A DNA stretch of 64,000 nt from Bugula neritina. Its lineage: Eukaryota; Bryozoa; Gymnolaemata; Cheilostomatida; Bugulidae. Location: assembly GCA_964035545.1 (NCBI GenBank), contig OZ037768.1:16921875-16985874 (forward strand), read 5' to 3'. The position numbers and the translations under genes are program-made. Shown here piece after piece: positions 34,501-43,500 of this stretch (positions are counted from its first letter, which is position 1; the number at the start of each line of letters is the position of its first letter). The notes below the pieces were generated by a model. That model did no database searches and was not told where the DNA came from. It saw nothing but the letters and a program-made list of their open reading frames with translations.

Positions 34501-37336
34501 TTGGCCTAGGTCTCACTGGCATGGATGTTGCAGTGTTTGTTTAATGTTGAGATGAATTTATTTTGTAGAGGTTCATTGTCTATTGGCGATTATGACGTTT
34601 CACAAAATGTAGTTGTGCTCCGCCAGTTAAAAGTAAGCCAATATGCTATGTCATTGTTGTTTCTTCGTAGTATACTTGTTGAAACATTGAAATATGTGTA
34701 TCAATGTAGTTGGATGTACATATACGAGTATTAGATTAACATAGTTGTGCATGCAGTCAAGTTTATGGTCTGTATGGAGTGGAAAAATTCAACAAATATT
34801 TTAAGTTTTCTTAGATAAGATAACAGTTGAATAAAATATTTCAACTTGCCTAAGAGTCCAGCATAATACTGTTTCAGTTTTATTTTACTGTCTAACTAAA
34901 CCCAACTTGAAGTTTTGGTTGTTTAATGCTTTCGTAGTCGTCTTTTGTCAAATTATGGTCTTTTTTGGAACGAAATTTTACTGCCATCAAACTTTTTATT
35001 CTTGGGTTTATGATTGATTTTTTAAAATTCAAGAAAAAAAGTTAATTTTTTTTAATTTTTATTTTAGAAAATGTAATCATTACAAAAATACTTTTGACTC
35101 TGTGATAGTTGGGAGATAAAAGTCAATTAAAGCGGTTCCATCATCAAACTTCAATTTTATCTTTTGGTTTGAATTTGGAAGTCAATTTATTTCTAGAATA
35201 GGTTTCAACTGGAGGTAACTGTAGTAATGGAGAAATTACAAAAAGCCTGTGTTCTAGATTAGAAATGTAGCAAAAGAAGTTATGTTCCTGCAATAATTTC
35301 AACCTGCCCCACAAACCAAAATTTAATGAAAAAATTAAACAACTTGGGTTGTTTCAATTTCTCCCCTAATGCTCCTAAATGGTCAACTGCCTAGCTCACA
35401 AACTCTCTTAGATTAGTTCCTATCACTATATTTTTTGCATAAGATGAGTTCAATCAACAAACACCATCCGGATTTTTTAGTGGATCAATATACATGTACA
35501 GTCTGTTGTGTAAAGCTGCTCTGCTCAATTCTACATGTTTGTATATTTGAAGTATAAAAATATAAATATATGTCGTGTTGGTTACAGAACTTACTTTATT
35601 ATTGTGATCATGCAGTGCTTAAAACCGAGACTAAACTAAAAATATTTCATTAGAGAAAAATTACAATTTGTGAGTAACACTCCATTTGTTTTCTATCAAT
35701 TTATTTGTATGTCTTAATTTAAACATTTGCTGTGATTTTTCATCTTTTAAATGTGTTTTAGGGAAAAATTTGGTCGCACTGTGGAAACACAATTAACAAT
35801 AAAATGCTTTTATATCCAGAGGAGGCATATTTTCTCATGGATATGTCCGTACTTCGTGTGTACCTGGCTGGGTGCCCACTAAGTCTACAAGAAGCATCGC
35901 AGTACTTTTTTCAAAATGCTTGGTGCACATTAAACCACTGTCTGGTTTACAGTTACCTTAGCCGACTCGGTTACATCATCCGCAGGTTAGTTCTATACTT
36001 GTGTTGTAGCAAGTAGCTATATTGTGTTAAATAGTTGGTTGCAGAAGAAAAATTTAAGCATTATTTTATTACACTTCCTTTTCCATTTAACTCAAATCTG
36101 TAGATCTTTATGGTTTTCCACTTTTTAGAATGCCACAGACCAATCACAGCGCATCAAAAGAGGAATACCTAACATTACCTGCGCACAAGCGTAAGCAGAG
36201 TTTTGAATTAAATGAACCAAAACCAAAATCTGTTAGGTCAGCAGAAGAGCCAGACAATGAATTAGAGAGCAGCATGTTAGACAGGGTGTCTGGTGATACT
36301 CAAGTATTGAGCGAGAATAGTGGGATGAATGAGGCATTTCCATGTCCGGCTGTTCCAAAGGATTGTCAACTTTCTCCGTCAAAAGACTTTGACTATAGCA
36401 ACATAGAATTTCCAGCTTCTGGTGGAATGAGAGTCAAGTCCAACGAATATACTTGTAGTGATGACTTTCTTCCCGACACTGAAAGCTCAACAACTAGCAA
36501 TCTTGAGCACCATTTTGATTATTTTTCTTTATTGGACTTTCGAGAGACAAAGCGTGTTTCAAGGACCACCTCGTGGCCAGATTTTAAACTTGCACATAAA
36601 ACACGACTTGAGGAGTTGCATGGCCCACACTCAAACGACCGGCCCTTGGTAACCTCCAATGTTCATTCTTTGGATAGTGTTGCGAATGTGTTGGACTGCC
36701 TGCGACTAAGCTGTACTGAAACGATGAAGTCTTTAGCTAAAACTGTGTGAGTTTCTGTAGAATGCATTCTTGTCTGAGACACACTCGGCTAACTAGTTTG
36801 TACTACTTGCAGTAACTTGAGATTATCATTACTGAAAATTGTTATTTTATACTTGTTGTTCTGTGTATCTTGATGTGATGTTTTAGAAACAATGAGAACA
36901 ACCAACTTGTATTTGATGTCTACCAACCCACCCCAAACTTTCGTAAATCTGATCCTGGAAAACCACTTTTCCGAGCTTTAGTTATCGAGTAAGTACTTTG
37001 TAGGTTATAAATATTGATCTTTTATTGCAACACACCCTAAGGTGTTAACAGGCTTATTGAGGATAGTAAATGCTGCTACTAAAAGTTATTTTCCGATAGA
37101 CAAATTTTGATGGCTAATATCTAAAGTGTATAAATAGTATGTCATGTGTGTTTAGGGCAGATGATGAATTTCCAAGTTTAGCTAGCCTGTGCTCCCTTAC
37201 ATCAACAGAAGACGATGTACCTTTTTATTATGCTATATGTGACTGTGGAGACATCACTTTCTTCTCTCACACGCAGGAGAACATTAAACCAGATTTATAC
37301 GATGCTTGTAAAAGGAATAAAAAAAAAGTTACCTAG
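22522..37336 (+). CDS. TSEN54: tRNA-splicing endonuclease subunit Sen54
   Basis: Seven phase-matched exons: 22522-22571, 34134-34295, 34569-34632, 35762-35985, 36129-36746, 36887-36988 and 37156-37336. They encode 466 residues (human 526). The conserved N-terminal domain spans roughly residues 40-165, with DGSFLQAKQLEFLQKQM, then LLYPEEAYFLMDMSVLRVY, then PLSLQEA and YSYLSRLGYIIRR. A poorly conserved Ser/Glu-rich middle follows, then the C-terminal domain LVFDVYQPTPNFRKSDPGKP and AICDCGDITFFS. Sen54 is the structural partner of the catalytic TSEN2 subunit in the nuclear complex that removes tRNA introns. Exon 1 (MASPVHSRSHSDSALSR) is assigned from the exact phase-2 match to exon 2 and from its promoter position; no similarity supports it by itself. 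The first intron (11.56 kb) contains a whole gypsy element, a LINE fragment and other repeats. AATAAA is at 37354. Confidence 0.93.
22880..23184 (-). repeat. 3' LTR of the gypsy element
   Basis: 305 bp; on the minus strand it begins TGTGGTGG and ends CATAACA. It matches the other LTR except at 23025. AATAAA-like and TATA-like A/T patches lie in the middle, but I could not assign the U3/R/U5 borders. Confidence 0.95.
23185..23202 (-). other. Polypurine tract of the gypsy element
   Basis: Immediately inside the 3' LTR the minus strand reads GGTGGGGGCGG. This G-rich run fits the plus-strand primer of reverse transcription, though it is interrupted by T and C. Confidence 0.6.
23472..24549 (-). 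CDS. Two-exon accessory zinc-finger gene of the gypsy element
   Basis: Exon 2 (24259-23472) is a long open frame entered through a clear acceptor, pyrimidine-rich CTTTTTCAG, needing two bases to complete a codon. Upstream, a short frame starts ATG at 24549 and reaches a consensus GTGAGT donor after 24525, leaving exactly one base; the phases fit, with an intron of 265 bp. The product would be about 270 residues. Around residues 60-85 it has a C2H2 finger, CQICGEDC..HVNAH (C-X2-C-X12-H-X3-H), followed by a second Cys/His-rich stretch CPCGYNDVYPYPVTRHRAAGC. An Arg/Ser/Pro segment (RRTRSPSPPLRRRR) and a probable coiled coil with a very basic C terminus follow. It lies after integrase, where env-like genes sit, but has no signal peptide or membrane segment. 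Nucleic-acid or protein binding is likely; the role is unknown. Confidence 0.65.
24574..25164 (-). CDS. Gypsy polyprotein C-terminal tail in a shifted frame
   Basis: An open frame of 196 codons overlaps the end of the integrase frame. It is rich in Pro, Glu and Thr and contains RQPPAYLKDFVCDC, a motif commonly found at the extreme C terminus of gypsy polyproteins. It is therefore best read as the pol tail displaced by a frame change near 25.16-25.2 kb, although a separate small protein cannot be excluded. Confidence 0.5.
   Translation of the reverse strand: MLEPRRQTTTRGRRRHGPEYEVVIPREENLVREERQLLSTEACPPPPSLIPSLPETEPVPEVQTPTEGGAPSGEQEEVTTNGEVETPLEAPTNEPASVSPPLERGQRTRQPPAYLKDFVCDCVKSGTHESLGENRTRKESSKCGSCQHHGNINFCIGGNRNKIHPPGAQSLNHAPQPRCSIFSYADAVRSRRVSKQ
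25158..27314 (-). CDS. Gypsy RNase H and integrase part of pol
   Basis: A 718-codon open frame. It opens in the RT thumb region (VKYLGHVVGRNGV), continues with RNase H (LDTDASDQNVGAVLSQ, then TDHASLIWL), and then integrase. The integrase has the HHCC zinc module (H..H..CEICQ) and catalytic acidic residues in VAVDLVGPM, IHSDQGAQF and GNGVVERNN. A GPY/F chromatin-binding module (FVGPYVVVEAM) follows. Each expected catalytic residue is present. The frame differs from the RT frame, and the switch falls at an A6 run at 27367-27372 (plus strand). As the cut is inside RT, it is more likely a mutation or a sequencing slip than programmed frameshifting. Confidence 0.93.
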   Translation of the reverse strand: MQPEVKYLGHVVGRNGVATDPEKVRAVEDWVTPQDLTGLRAFLGLVGYYRQYIPDFAGIAQPLNRLTAKGVTWQWTPVEQEAFDRLKGCLLTAPILAYPDPTLEYILDTDASDQNVGAVLSQVQEGREIVVAYYSKSLSPAERNYCTTRKELLAVIKSVKHFRPYLYGRKFRLRTDHASLIWLCRRAEPSSQVARWLEILAEFSYRIEHRPGKRHSNADGLSRRPDGGCKQCLNIERRDGGPPRCELETLAHHGAPFDWDQGQLRQRVDESPEDVQNLRANPVLAGNVRELKKLQEELPGVVADIYRAKREGRRPSEERIRQGCAEFRLYCQRWDSLRIGQDGLLTISLAASGRHPERKRVVCPTAIRRELIWDTHKQAHAGVKRVISKLRLRWYWPQMERDVRLRVKQCEICQASKHSRPPGEAGRRRLYAGRPWQVVAVDLVGPMPLTPRENNWILVLTDHFTRWADALAIPDASAPTVARALDQHVFCYFGLPEQIHSDQGAQFQSQLMSDLCRLWGVNQSRTTPYHPQGNGVVERNNRMLGNALRSLLLGRGQEEWDTVLPQVMRAYRSTPHTSTGETPNLLMLGRETRVPDHLTYHVPEQDNSVHEYASELVERMKAAHDILRQQQWKVRHEDSDEPPLYQRGDKVWMVNYRRRRGQADKLKPKFVGPYVVVEAMHNHTYKIERSGQVSIQNESRLKPYWASPGGVGEAPPRC
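27233..28504 (-). CDS. Gypsy reverse transcriptase part of pol
   Basis: A 423-codon open frame carrying the RT palm: WSSPVVLVRKKDGSWRFCVD, TLDLLSGYWQVPL, FGLTSAPATFQRLM and the catalytic LVYLDDVIV. It starts just after the protease region (MPFLKRHGCHIDF) and loses frame in the thumb at the homopolymer near 27370. Its frame is offset from the protease frame, with the break at about 28570-28576. The catalytic core itself is intact. Confidence 0.93.
   Translation of the reverse strand: MPFLKRHGCHIDFSRSAMMMSGRELACVDKFGRPLVGGVQVVRNRIIPGRSRATIHCRVNSSRISGPGVVEGAHEKIQLASSLNQLTEQGEILVQCVNPFTEPIKLPAGSMLGRFHSVQEGDVGPSLGDATEAPPQCPIQGRGAVPTHLRELYKTASGGCASNKERQAMAKLLRDYGDVFSSGEHDVGLTGIVRHEIPLTAGTVPVRQPTRRLGPEKEKEVSRQVRDLLDRGLIEPAHSAWSSPVVLVRKKDGSWRFCVDYRKLNSVTIQDAYPLPRIDESLDALAGSKYFSTLDLLSGYWQVPLSPDAQEKAAFITRDGLWKWKVLPFGLTSAPATFQRLMEQVLSGLHWKTLLVYLDDVIVISPDFETHVSRLQEVFSRDSEVPVLSSNLPSALCCSRRSSTWGTLSVETAWQRIPKRYGQ
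28471..29208 (-). CDS. Gypsy aspartic protease region
   Basis: A 245-codon open frame overlapping the end of gag by about 110 bp in a shifted frame, consistent with a -1 gag-to-pol shift. It begins with a basic linker (PPGKKKRRSPRR) and contains the retroviral-type protease motif FLIDSGCTKNLLS, where D-S-G is the active site. The last part of the frame (after GIIELTGES) loses similarity, marking a frame break near 28575. Confidence 0.85.
   Translation of the reverse strand: MLGVRKSRTFPPILSLPKSGVKLPRPADVPTFRGPTMKPPGKKKRRSPRRVPRTGNQQWQQPRRTSKGLRPAAAFSMPLHNRFTGLQVQESGWEPTKVAENLASAPPRPTYHRPKRPPSRPKAREVLPARVRPEGRVQVQPHGNSYFLPGKLEGKAVTFLIDSGCTKNLLSRQLFDTLSTRVRGEMEAYEGEYGTLADGSCLPFYGIIELTGESVIKRSERRSSSVSSRRMLSSGCRSLNGTDVT
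29097..30050 (-). CDS. Gypsy Gag protein
   Basis: 317 residues starting 31 bases inside the 5' LTR. The capsid-like core includes DRYRLKAPTFTGEEEVEQF and FGLSATDARARLQRLRRDP, typical of gypsy Gag. Near the C terminus is one CCHC zinc knuckle, CWECGNQGHFRRYC (C-X2-C-X4-H-X4-C), which binds the RNA genome. Gag forms the virus-like particle. The frame is open from ATG to stop and appears intact. Confidence 0.9.
   Translation of the reverse strand: METENAGTQPPAIEGERRDNAVETMPVNHVVEERRVPRELAEDRYRLKAPTFTGEEEVEQFIQEFSDVMDVAQWPPRVALLKLRMALMDKAKPYGLGVDIDNIFASLRARFGLSATDARARLQRLRRDPRTPLREHAAAVMKLAQIAYSDLPPVNRERYTLDAFIASVDDLGLHHQFLARGVTTVEDALTEGEAYLLANQMHKSRGSSRQVEIDRADTAAGQGEETPAAAAVSQLATASKVTQLTDMLAKLIATLTPQNPVSTAPEPMRPSAPPQGETVSFCWECGNQGHFRRYCPFLNQGLNYRGPQMFPPSAGRR
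30062..30081 (-). other. Primer-binding site of the gypsy element
   Basis: Directly inside the 5' LTR the minus strand reads G then TGGTGGCAGCAGTGGGA. A TGG start is expected for a site pairing with the CCA end of a tRNA. I could not name the tRNA. Confidence 0.5.
30082..30386 (-). repeat. 5' LTR of the gypsy element
   Basis: 305 bp, identical to the other LTR except at 30227. It would supply the promoter for the element, reading antisense to TSEN54. Confidence 0.95.
30405..31510 (+). pseudogene. Decayed non-LTR retrotransposon (LINE) reverse transcriptase, 3' part
   Basis: The region encodes, with frameshifts and stops, KRSGVKQGCVLAPTLFRIFF, then DMLFADDAAVV-like sequence near 30670-30700, FTYLSSIIAGN, RIGKAATTMAHFAKCFWKNT, LFYGSETWTTYASQEKKLN, and further on QRRLRWFDHV, EGRIPKDILY. 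These are the RT palm (the F-A-D-D active site) and C-terminal regions of a common invertebrate LINE. The 5' part is missing and the ORF is broken at about 30635, 30745 and 31147. It abuts the gypsy element's right target duplication, so gypsy inserted close to its 5' end. Confidence 0.85.
31557..31990. repeat. Irregular hexamer array (AGTAATAC type)
   Basis: Short TAATAC, TAATAG and TATTAG units in mixed order fill this stretch. All open frames here are low-complexity Ile/Ser/Leu runs and are not genes. Confidence 0.85.
32532..33016. mobile_element. Foldback element with AGACG-repeat arms
   Basis: The left arm starts GGGTGTCATTCCAGATAGACG and continues with imperfect 17-18-bp units (CCAGTTAGACGGCCAACT). 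The right arm, read on the other strand, starts AGGGTTTCAGTCCAGATAGACG. About 300 bp of AT-rich spacer lies between them. Inverted arms built from short tandem units are typical of foldback-type DNA elements. No coding capacity is present. Confidence 0.7.
33150..33350. repeat. Hexamer-like simple sequence
   Basis: Repeated AATAGTAAT and AAGTAATA units occur here, in intron 1 of TSEN54. The rest of the interval up to 33.93 kb is plain AT-rich intron. Confidence 0.6.
33938..34103. mobile_element. MITE family 'TAGGTGCAGTA', copy 2
   Basis: It begins ATCAGTAGTGGAGAAAATGAG and ends CCAATACTGCACCTACC. The body matches copy 1 over most of its length. It ends only about 30 bp before TSEN54 exon 2, so it contributes to the branch-point and polypyrimidine region of that intron. 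Confidence 0.8.
35213..35376. mobile_element. MITE family 'TAGGTGCAGTA', copy 3 (opposite orientation)
   Basis: It contains AAAAGCCTGTGTTCTAGATT and AAATGTAGCAAAAGAAGTTA, the reverse complement of the other copies. Its ends are more diverged. It lies in intron 3 of TSEN54. Confidence 0.75.
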
Positions 37337-37353
37337 AACTGTCGTTTCAAAAT

Positions 37354-37359
37354 AATAAA
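37354..37359 (+). terminator. Polyadenylation signal of TSEN54
   Basis: AATAAA 18 bases after the stop codon. The matching signal of the convergent POLR3E gene (minus-strand AATAAA at 37418-37423) is only about 60 bp away. Confidence 0.6.
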
Positions 37360-37552
37360 TTTGGGAATTTTCACTATCACAGAAATAGACTGTTGCTTTG
37401 CTTTATAATTCACATAATTTATTGCAAACCTAATCAGTAAAAATATTAGCCTAAATTCCATCATTATACATCACGGCCAACACAATTACAGCCTCATTGT
37501 ATTACATGTCAATTCATTGTACAGCTTCATTTCCTAGTATTGCAGTTTAAGA

Positions 37553-40500
37553 TCAGTTGTCTATTGAGCCTTTCAGATGCCATACACCTGCTCGAAATAC
37601 ACAGTAGCCCTGAAAAGAAATATTAAGACTTTTTACACAAATATTGAATATTGAGTGATAAATTTGCTCTATGAAATCATAAACAAAAAATACAAGATAT
37701 TCTGTCAATTGGATAAAAAGTAAATATCCTTAATTACTTTAGAGTACATTTAATTGTATATATTATAACCTTATTGTCTCTTATCACTGCTGCAGGTTTG
37801 CCTGCACAGTAAATCAAAGTTCTAAAAGAAACTAAATATCACCAGTAGTAAATTAAGATATGCAGGCAGTCACAAGATGACAGGGAAGCTTAAGTCGACC
37901 ATGTTGCACAAATTGACGAAATATTTGCTAATGGAATATTTCACTAACCTTCAGGATATGTTTGACAGTCTCCTCGGCTATGGCTATATTATGGCGTTCT
38001 AGTTCTTGCTTCAACACGTTGCTTCGTAGTCTACTACTTTGCTGCATTAATGATATAAATATTTTTCTGACTGGTGCTAACCCGTCATCAGTGTCTGCCA
38101 GTAAGTAGAATGTACTAGTACTGCCAGGAGGCTTCTACAAAACAGTCAACTTTAAACACCATCAGTGATACTGCAAAATATTTTTTCTGAAATGAAAATC
38201 ATTATGATTATAAAATAGTAAGTGTACAGAAACAATATTATATTACATTATTCTTCATAGGTCTTGAAATACCCTGGTTATAAATTTCTTATAAAAATTT
38301 GTTGATATAAAGTTTCTTTTGCACAGGGAAGTATATAAAAACTCATGAAAGAAGCAACTAGCATAGGATAAAGATGAACTTTGGCTCAGAGTAGACAATT
38401 TCTATCAAATCCAGTTTCTGAGTGCTGCAAGTTGTTTTCTTAATTTTGATACAATACAATCATACACAAATAAAACGAATTCAACTTGATACCATAATTA
38501 TTAAAACAAAGATATGCATAATAGAATTTTGTTGATTTTGTTGCATCTTCAATTTTTTGAACTGAACCTTCATGAGTGACGATTGAGATTTTGTAAATCT
38601 GGTGGTTTATTGCCACCTAGAACACTTTTATATCATTAGGAAGCTTGGAAACATTTATGATTTAAGCAAACATATTTTGTAAGCTCTAGAAATAACACAT
38701 TACAAAATATAAATGTCCAAAATAGGTATCCATTCGGTTTAATAATGTATTCAAATGATGCTCTTTTCAGCCAAAGCATGAAATGTATTGGTCTAATTTA
38801 CATGGCAGGTGTGCAAACTAGTTTTGAGAAGTCTTGAACTTTCTAATGCCACGAAAAAGGCCATTTGCCAATAATTTTGAAGAAAATCAGTTTCAATAGT
38901 CCAAGTTCTTTTAGAATTCAAGTATATATGTTTGCCTCCGTATACGTATAATGGAATATCCCTCACCATGTAGTGCACTTTGACAGCTCCACATGTGAGG
39001 ATGGCTTTTTCTAGTACGGTATCAGATACTCCAGTAGCAAGAACGTGTCCAGGTGGGCATTGAGCTAGTTTTGTCTGATACATATGCCTCATATCACTCA
39101 TGTTCAAAACAGAGTTCACAAGCAGCTTGTCTCTTAGGAGAGCGGATAACTCTTGAACAAGAGTATCAGTATCAGCACTTTCATTCCTTTGACAAATAGA
39201 AATTTAATATTTACATCACCAAAGTGACTAAATAGTAGACTGTTCGACATTTACAGTTAATCTCCGATTTATTTATACACGTATTGCTGACTCACTTAAT
39301 TATAGATTCAGTTGAACTGCTTTTGATGTGCACATCGTTTGGGAATGCAAAGGCTGGTTTTGTTTGTTCAAGAGTTGGTGTCTTTTCACCGTCCGTGTCA
39401 CTCATATCAGAACGAGATTTCGACTTTGAGGAATTGCGCCTCCGTCTTGATTTGCTCATTTCTTTAAAGTTACAAAACCAAGCATGAAGTTGGATTTTTC
39501 AATGTTGAAAAGCACAGATTTAACAATACAATGATCAAATTTTCTCAGTGAATCAAACAGGCTAAGTGTAGGCTTAAATCCTCCAATTGCAAAACACTAA
39601 GATTTTAGCAAGAAAGAAATGATTACCTATTGGCTTCCCATCTCTAGTTAATTTGAAGTGCTTACAAAGCTGTTGGTATTTAGCATCCCACATCATTTGC
39701 TGTCTCTGCACTACATCTTTGTTCCTGTAAAGCATACTCAACATTTTACTTGACGGCTAAACCCACACTAAACTAAGTAGATACCCAACAAATCAGGCAG
39801 ACAGTACAGACTGGGTGACCCAAAAGTATTTATGCTCACCTGTTCACAAAATCAAAGTCATATTCTAAGTTAAACACCCATCCTTGCTTGACTCTGGGTC
39901 TGGCTATATGTGAGAGCATTTCTTTAAGTTCATCAGCCGGTATTTTTACTACACTAGATACTTCTTTTCTGATAAGTGACCGGGTTTGGGTGAATTTCCA
40001 CAGCTGTAACATGTATAACTTACAGGGCTAGAAATAACAAAACCATCAAGAAGACAGCAGTAGCCATAGAATGTAGCAAATTTCAAGCAATATAATATAA
40101 AGACGTTACCAAAGGCTTCAGCACTCTTCACTTGTGATCAGCATTGAATAAAGCAATAATCAAGTTGGCTGGTGTGATTCAAAACATATTATCAATTTGC
40201 ATTCATAAGTCTGTTTTTTATTCATATATTGTGCTACTTCTACTACTTCTATACAGAAATGTACAGCTATTTCTCAAATGAAAGAGGCAACTGATTTACA
40301 TTAGTATACACCTGTATCAATTTTTCTATATGAAGTTTTGTTAATGACAACGTCAGAACACTACAACGGCTACTACAAAATGTTACATCTGTGCATATAA
40401 AGATAATTGAGTGGCAAAATAACGTGGAAAATCTAAATCATATAGACAAATGAGACTCGCCAAGTATTGAGAGTATTTAGTTTCTACTCAATGAATGGTG

Positions 40501-43500
40501 GAAGAAAAGCTGAATACTAAAATACTCTTAAAAATCCAACCCAAAGGTGCGTTTAACTTATTTAGGAACACGCAATATTGAAATAGAGTTATCATACCAT
40601 GTAATCTCTGGCCCGACTGATCACGTCTGCTGGACTAGCACTGTGAGCACTGAAAGAGTCCTTGGGGTACAATATGTCACTCTTTACCACCCAGCAGCCC
40701 TGCACCAAGACAGCCACTTGTTGCAGGGCCTTTATCACTAGACTGTGGTCCACTTCATCCTCCAGCAGATCAATTAGCTGAGCCCACTTTATCACTTTTG
40801 CTGTATGATACATGGAAATTATTGTTAAACACTTTATATTGATGAATATGTGAAAACAACTCCAACAACTATAATATTTAGTATTATTAGTATAATATGT
40901 AAAATCGTGTTGTTTAGCTCTATAATCCCTGTAATAGTGACTGCAATACCACCTTAAGATATCTGGTAAATATGCAGGCTAACTTGGCAGTCACATGTTA
41001 TAAATTACGACAGCATGTAAAAATACACTCTATGGTCTGCCAAGTAAAGCTATTAAATGGTAGAGTGAGAAAAAAGTCAGGAGTTCAAACATTTCGCTAG
41101 TCAAATTTACACAAAAAGGTAACAGTACAAAATGTATGGAGCAAAGACCTTACCATTGGTGACTATGGTCTTCACCTGGTCATTCAATGACATGGTCTTG
41201 AGTTGAGCAAACGAGAGTGTGTTAGAGGGCCTGTCAGGTTCATCTCTGCAAGTGAAATATTTAAGATGAGTAGAGAGGCGTACTTAGTAGAGCAAAGATT
41301 CAACATGAACTTAATACCAGGCAATAAATACAAACGTTTTCTGTCTTCTGCACTGAGTTGAGGTAAAGAAAATTCTCGGAACAACATGAATGCCTGGAAA
41401 TGAACTGGAGAAAGTGAGAATCGACATTTTGAATTTAAAAAAACAGCAGAAGTACCTGTTTGGAATGATTTACATTCAATAACTTTAAATAGAAAATTTG
41501 TAAAGTTCTTAGAGAGAAATGAAGACCTAGCATAGCACTTAGCCAAATGAAAACAGTAACCTGGTCACTAGGGTAGCAACAATAAGATAGTTCTCCTAAT
41601 TTCTCTATAATATATTTACATTCGGCAGTTTTCTCAAATAAAAATCTACTGAACAGTTTGTAATGTTTGAGATTTATAAAAATTGGTTCTAATGAAACGT
41701 ATTCTAACATTGGTACTTTCTGATCAATTGTTTCACCATAAAAAGTTAATTCAAATACAAGAACACCCAATCATCAATCCTAATGAATTTGAATGCATAA
41801 CAATTATAATATTTATAAATATATTTAAATATTTAAAATCAAATAAAGACGGAAACACCCAACTGACACTTACCCTACATCAGCAGTAGATTTAGGTATG
41901 AGTAAATCAAGGTAGTCAGTTGGAGTGCAATAACTATCCACTGACTCATTGCTATCAGCAAGCAGACGGCGCCTAAGTCGGGCAGACAACTCTTCCTATA
42001 CAAACAATAAATCTTATTCTTACTGATAGACCAATAGGTTACAGCAAAACAATCTTTAACGAATGTAAAGTTAATTACCTAAAGGTGTATCTCCTGAACA
42101 AATACTAAAATAGCATTCAGACACATACGAGATAGTCACACAATGGAAAAACACAGGTGATGTTCAATCTTGACAGAATATATTCAGCATAATATGTTTC
42201 AGCATAATACAAAGTTAACTACATAAAAATCTATCTCTTGAAAAAATATTAAAATAGGATTCAGACACATAAAAGATAGTCTCAGAATGGAACAACAGAA
42301 AAGTAATATTTAGTCCTAACAGAACACCTTCCGTAATGCTCTAGCATAAAACAAACAGAACAAAACTTACTCTTGTTTTATGGTATGTGCACTTGCGCCA
42401 GTCCTCTTTGTCCAGCTCCAATCTCATGTAACCATACGACTGCATCCTACGAGATTTCTGCTCGGCAGTCTCTTGCTTTTCATACTTCTTAGTAATGGGT
42501 TCCAGCTTTTTCTCTTCTTCATCTTGCGAAGACTCTGTAAATGACAGTTTAACCACGAGAATGAAGTTTACATGATGTATTCGTATAAATGATACACTGC
42601 ATAAACAATAATATTTAAAATTGCCATGTTTTTAAGAAATAATAAACAAAAGTTGCCATTAAATACTTAATAAAATAATATTTTACAGTGCAAACTTTTA
42701 ATTTTTCAAGTCCCCAGAGTTCATCGGCTGAAAATAACTCTTACCATAACATAAATACCAGTTCCAAGATATTTCAGAGCAAAATACATTGAACAAATCT
42801 TTTGTAATGTCAATAATAATAAAATACAAGCAATAATGCAGGTAAATAATGCTAACAAAATATATTTCTGGAAATTAAGCTAGAAAAATTTTACATAACA
42901 CATCTATAGCAAATTGACTCTTCCGCACTTGCACATGATTGGGCGCTTGTAAAATTAGACATTTGACCTCTAAAAGTGATCAGAGCAATACTCAGAGCTG
43001 TGCTAATTAAGAGATCCTTGCAATGAATTAAAAGATTATTCAGAATTTTCTACACTGCAGTGATGGCAGACAACTCCGTGATGCAAACGCAGCTCACCTT
43101 CATCCAGCTCCAACAATTGAGCTCTCAACTTGGACGATTCCTCCGCCTTATCCAGGAAGCCCAGGTCAGGCCTCATCTGTACTATTGCTGACAGAGGTGT
43201 GAGATGCAGCTGGCCGTTAGCAACAGAAGCTATAGCATATCTGTCACACTTGGGCATCCCTTCTAAAGAGGTAAGTTCTATTCTATCCAGCTTTCCACTG
43301 CTCAGAAAATACACTCGCATGTTTGAGACATGCTAAAAAGCTCGAAATAACACTACTCTATGTTAGAAAATATCGAGTACATAATACAGTATATGCTGTA
43401 AAACATTCGAAATTTTTAATACTAGTTGTAAGCAATTTACAGAAACATACGGAATATTCTCTAAGCAGTCATAAAATTATAAATTAAATCAAATGATAGC

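Noticed and set aside
41322-41400. Open minus-strand stretch (FREFSLPQLSAEDRKR) as a POLR3E exon
   Set aside because: The flanking exons 41995-41874 and 41245-41154 join in phase without it, and the family has no matching segment.
43297-43336. Earlier start of the POLR3E exon at the upstream TAG acceptor (43326)
   Set aside because: Splicing there breaks the phase-2 join with the preceding exon; the acceptor just before 43297 restores both phase and family similarity.
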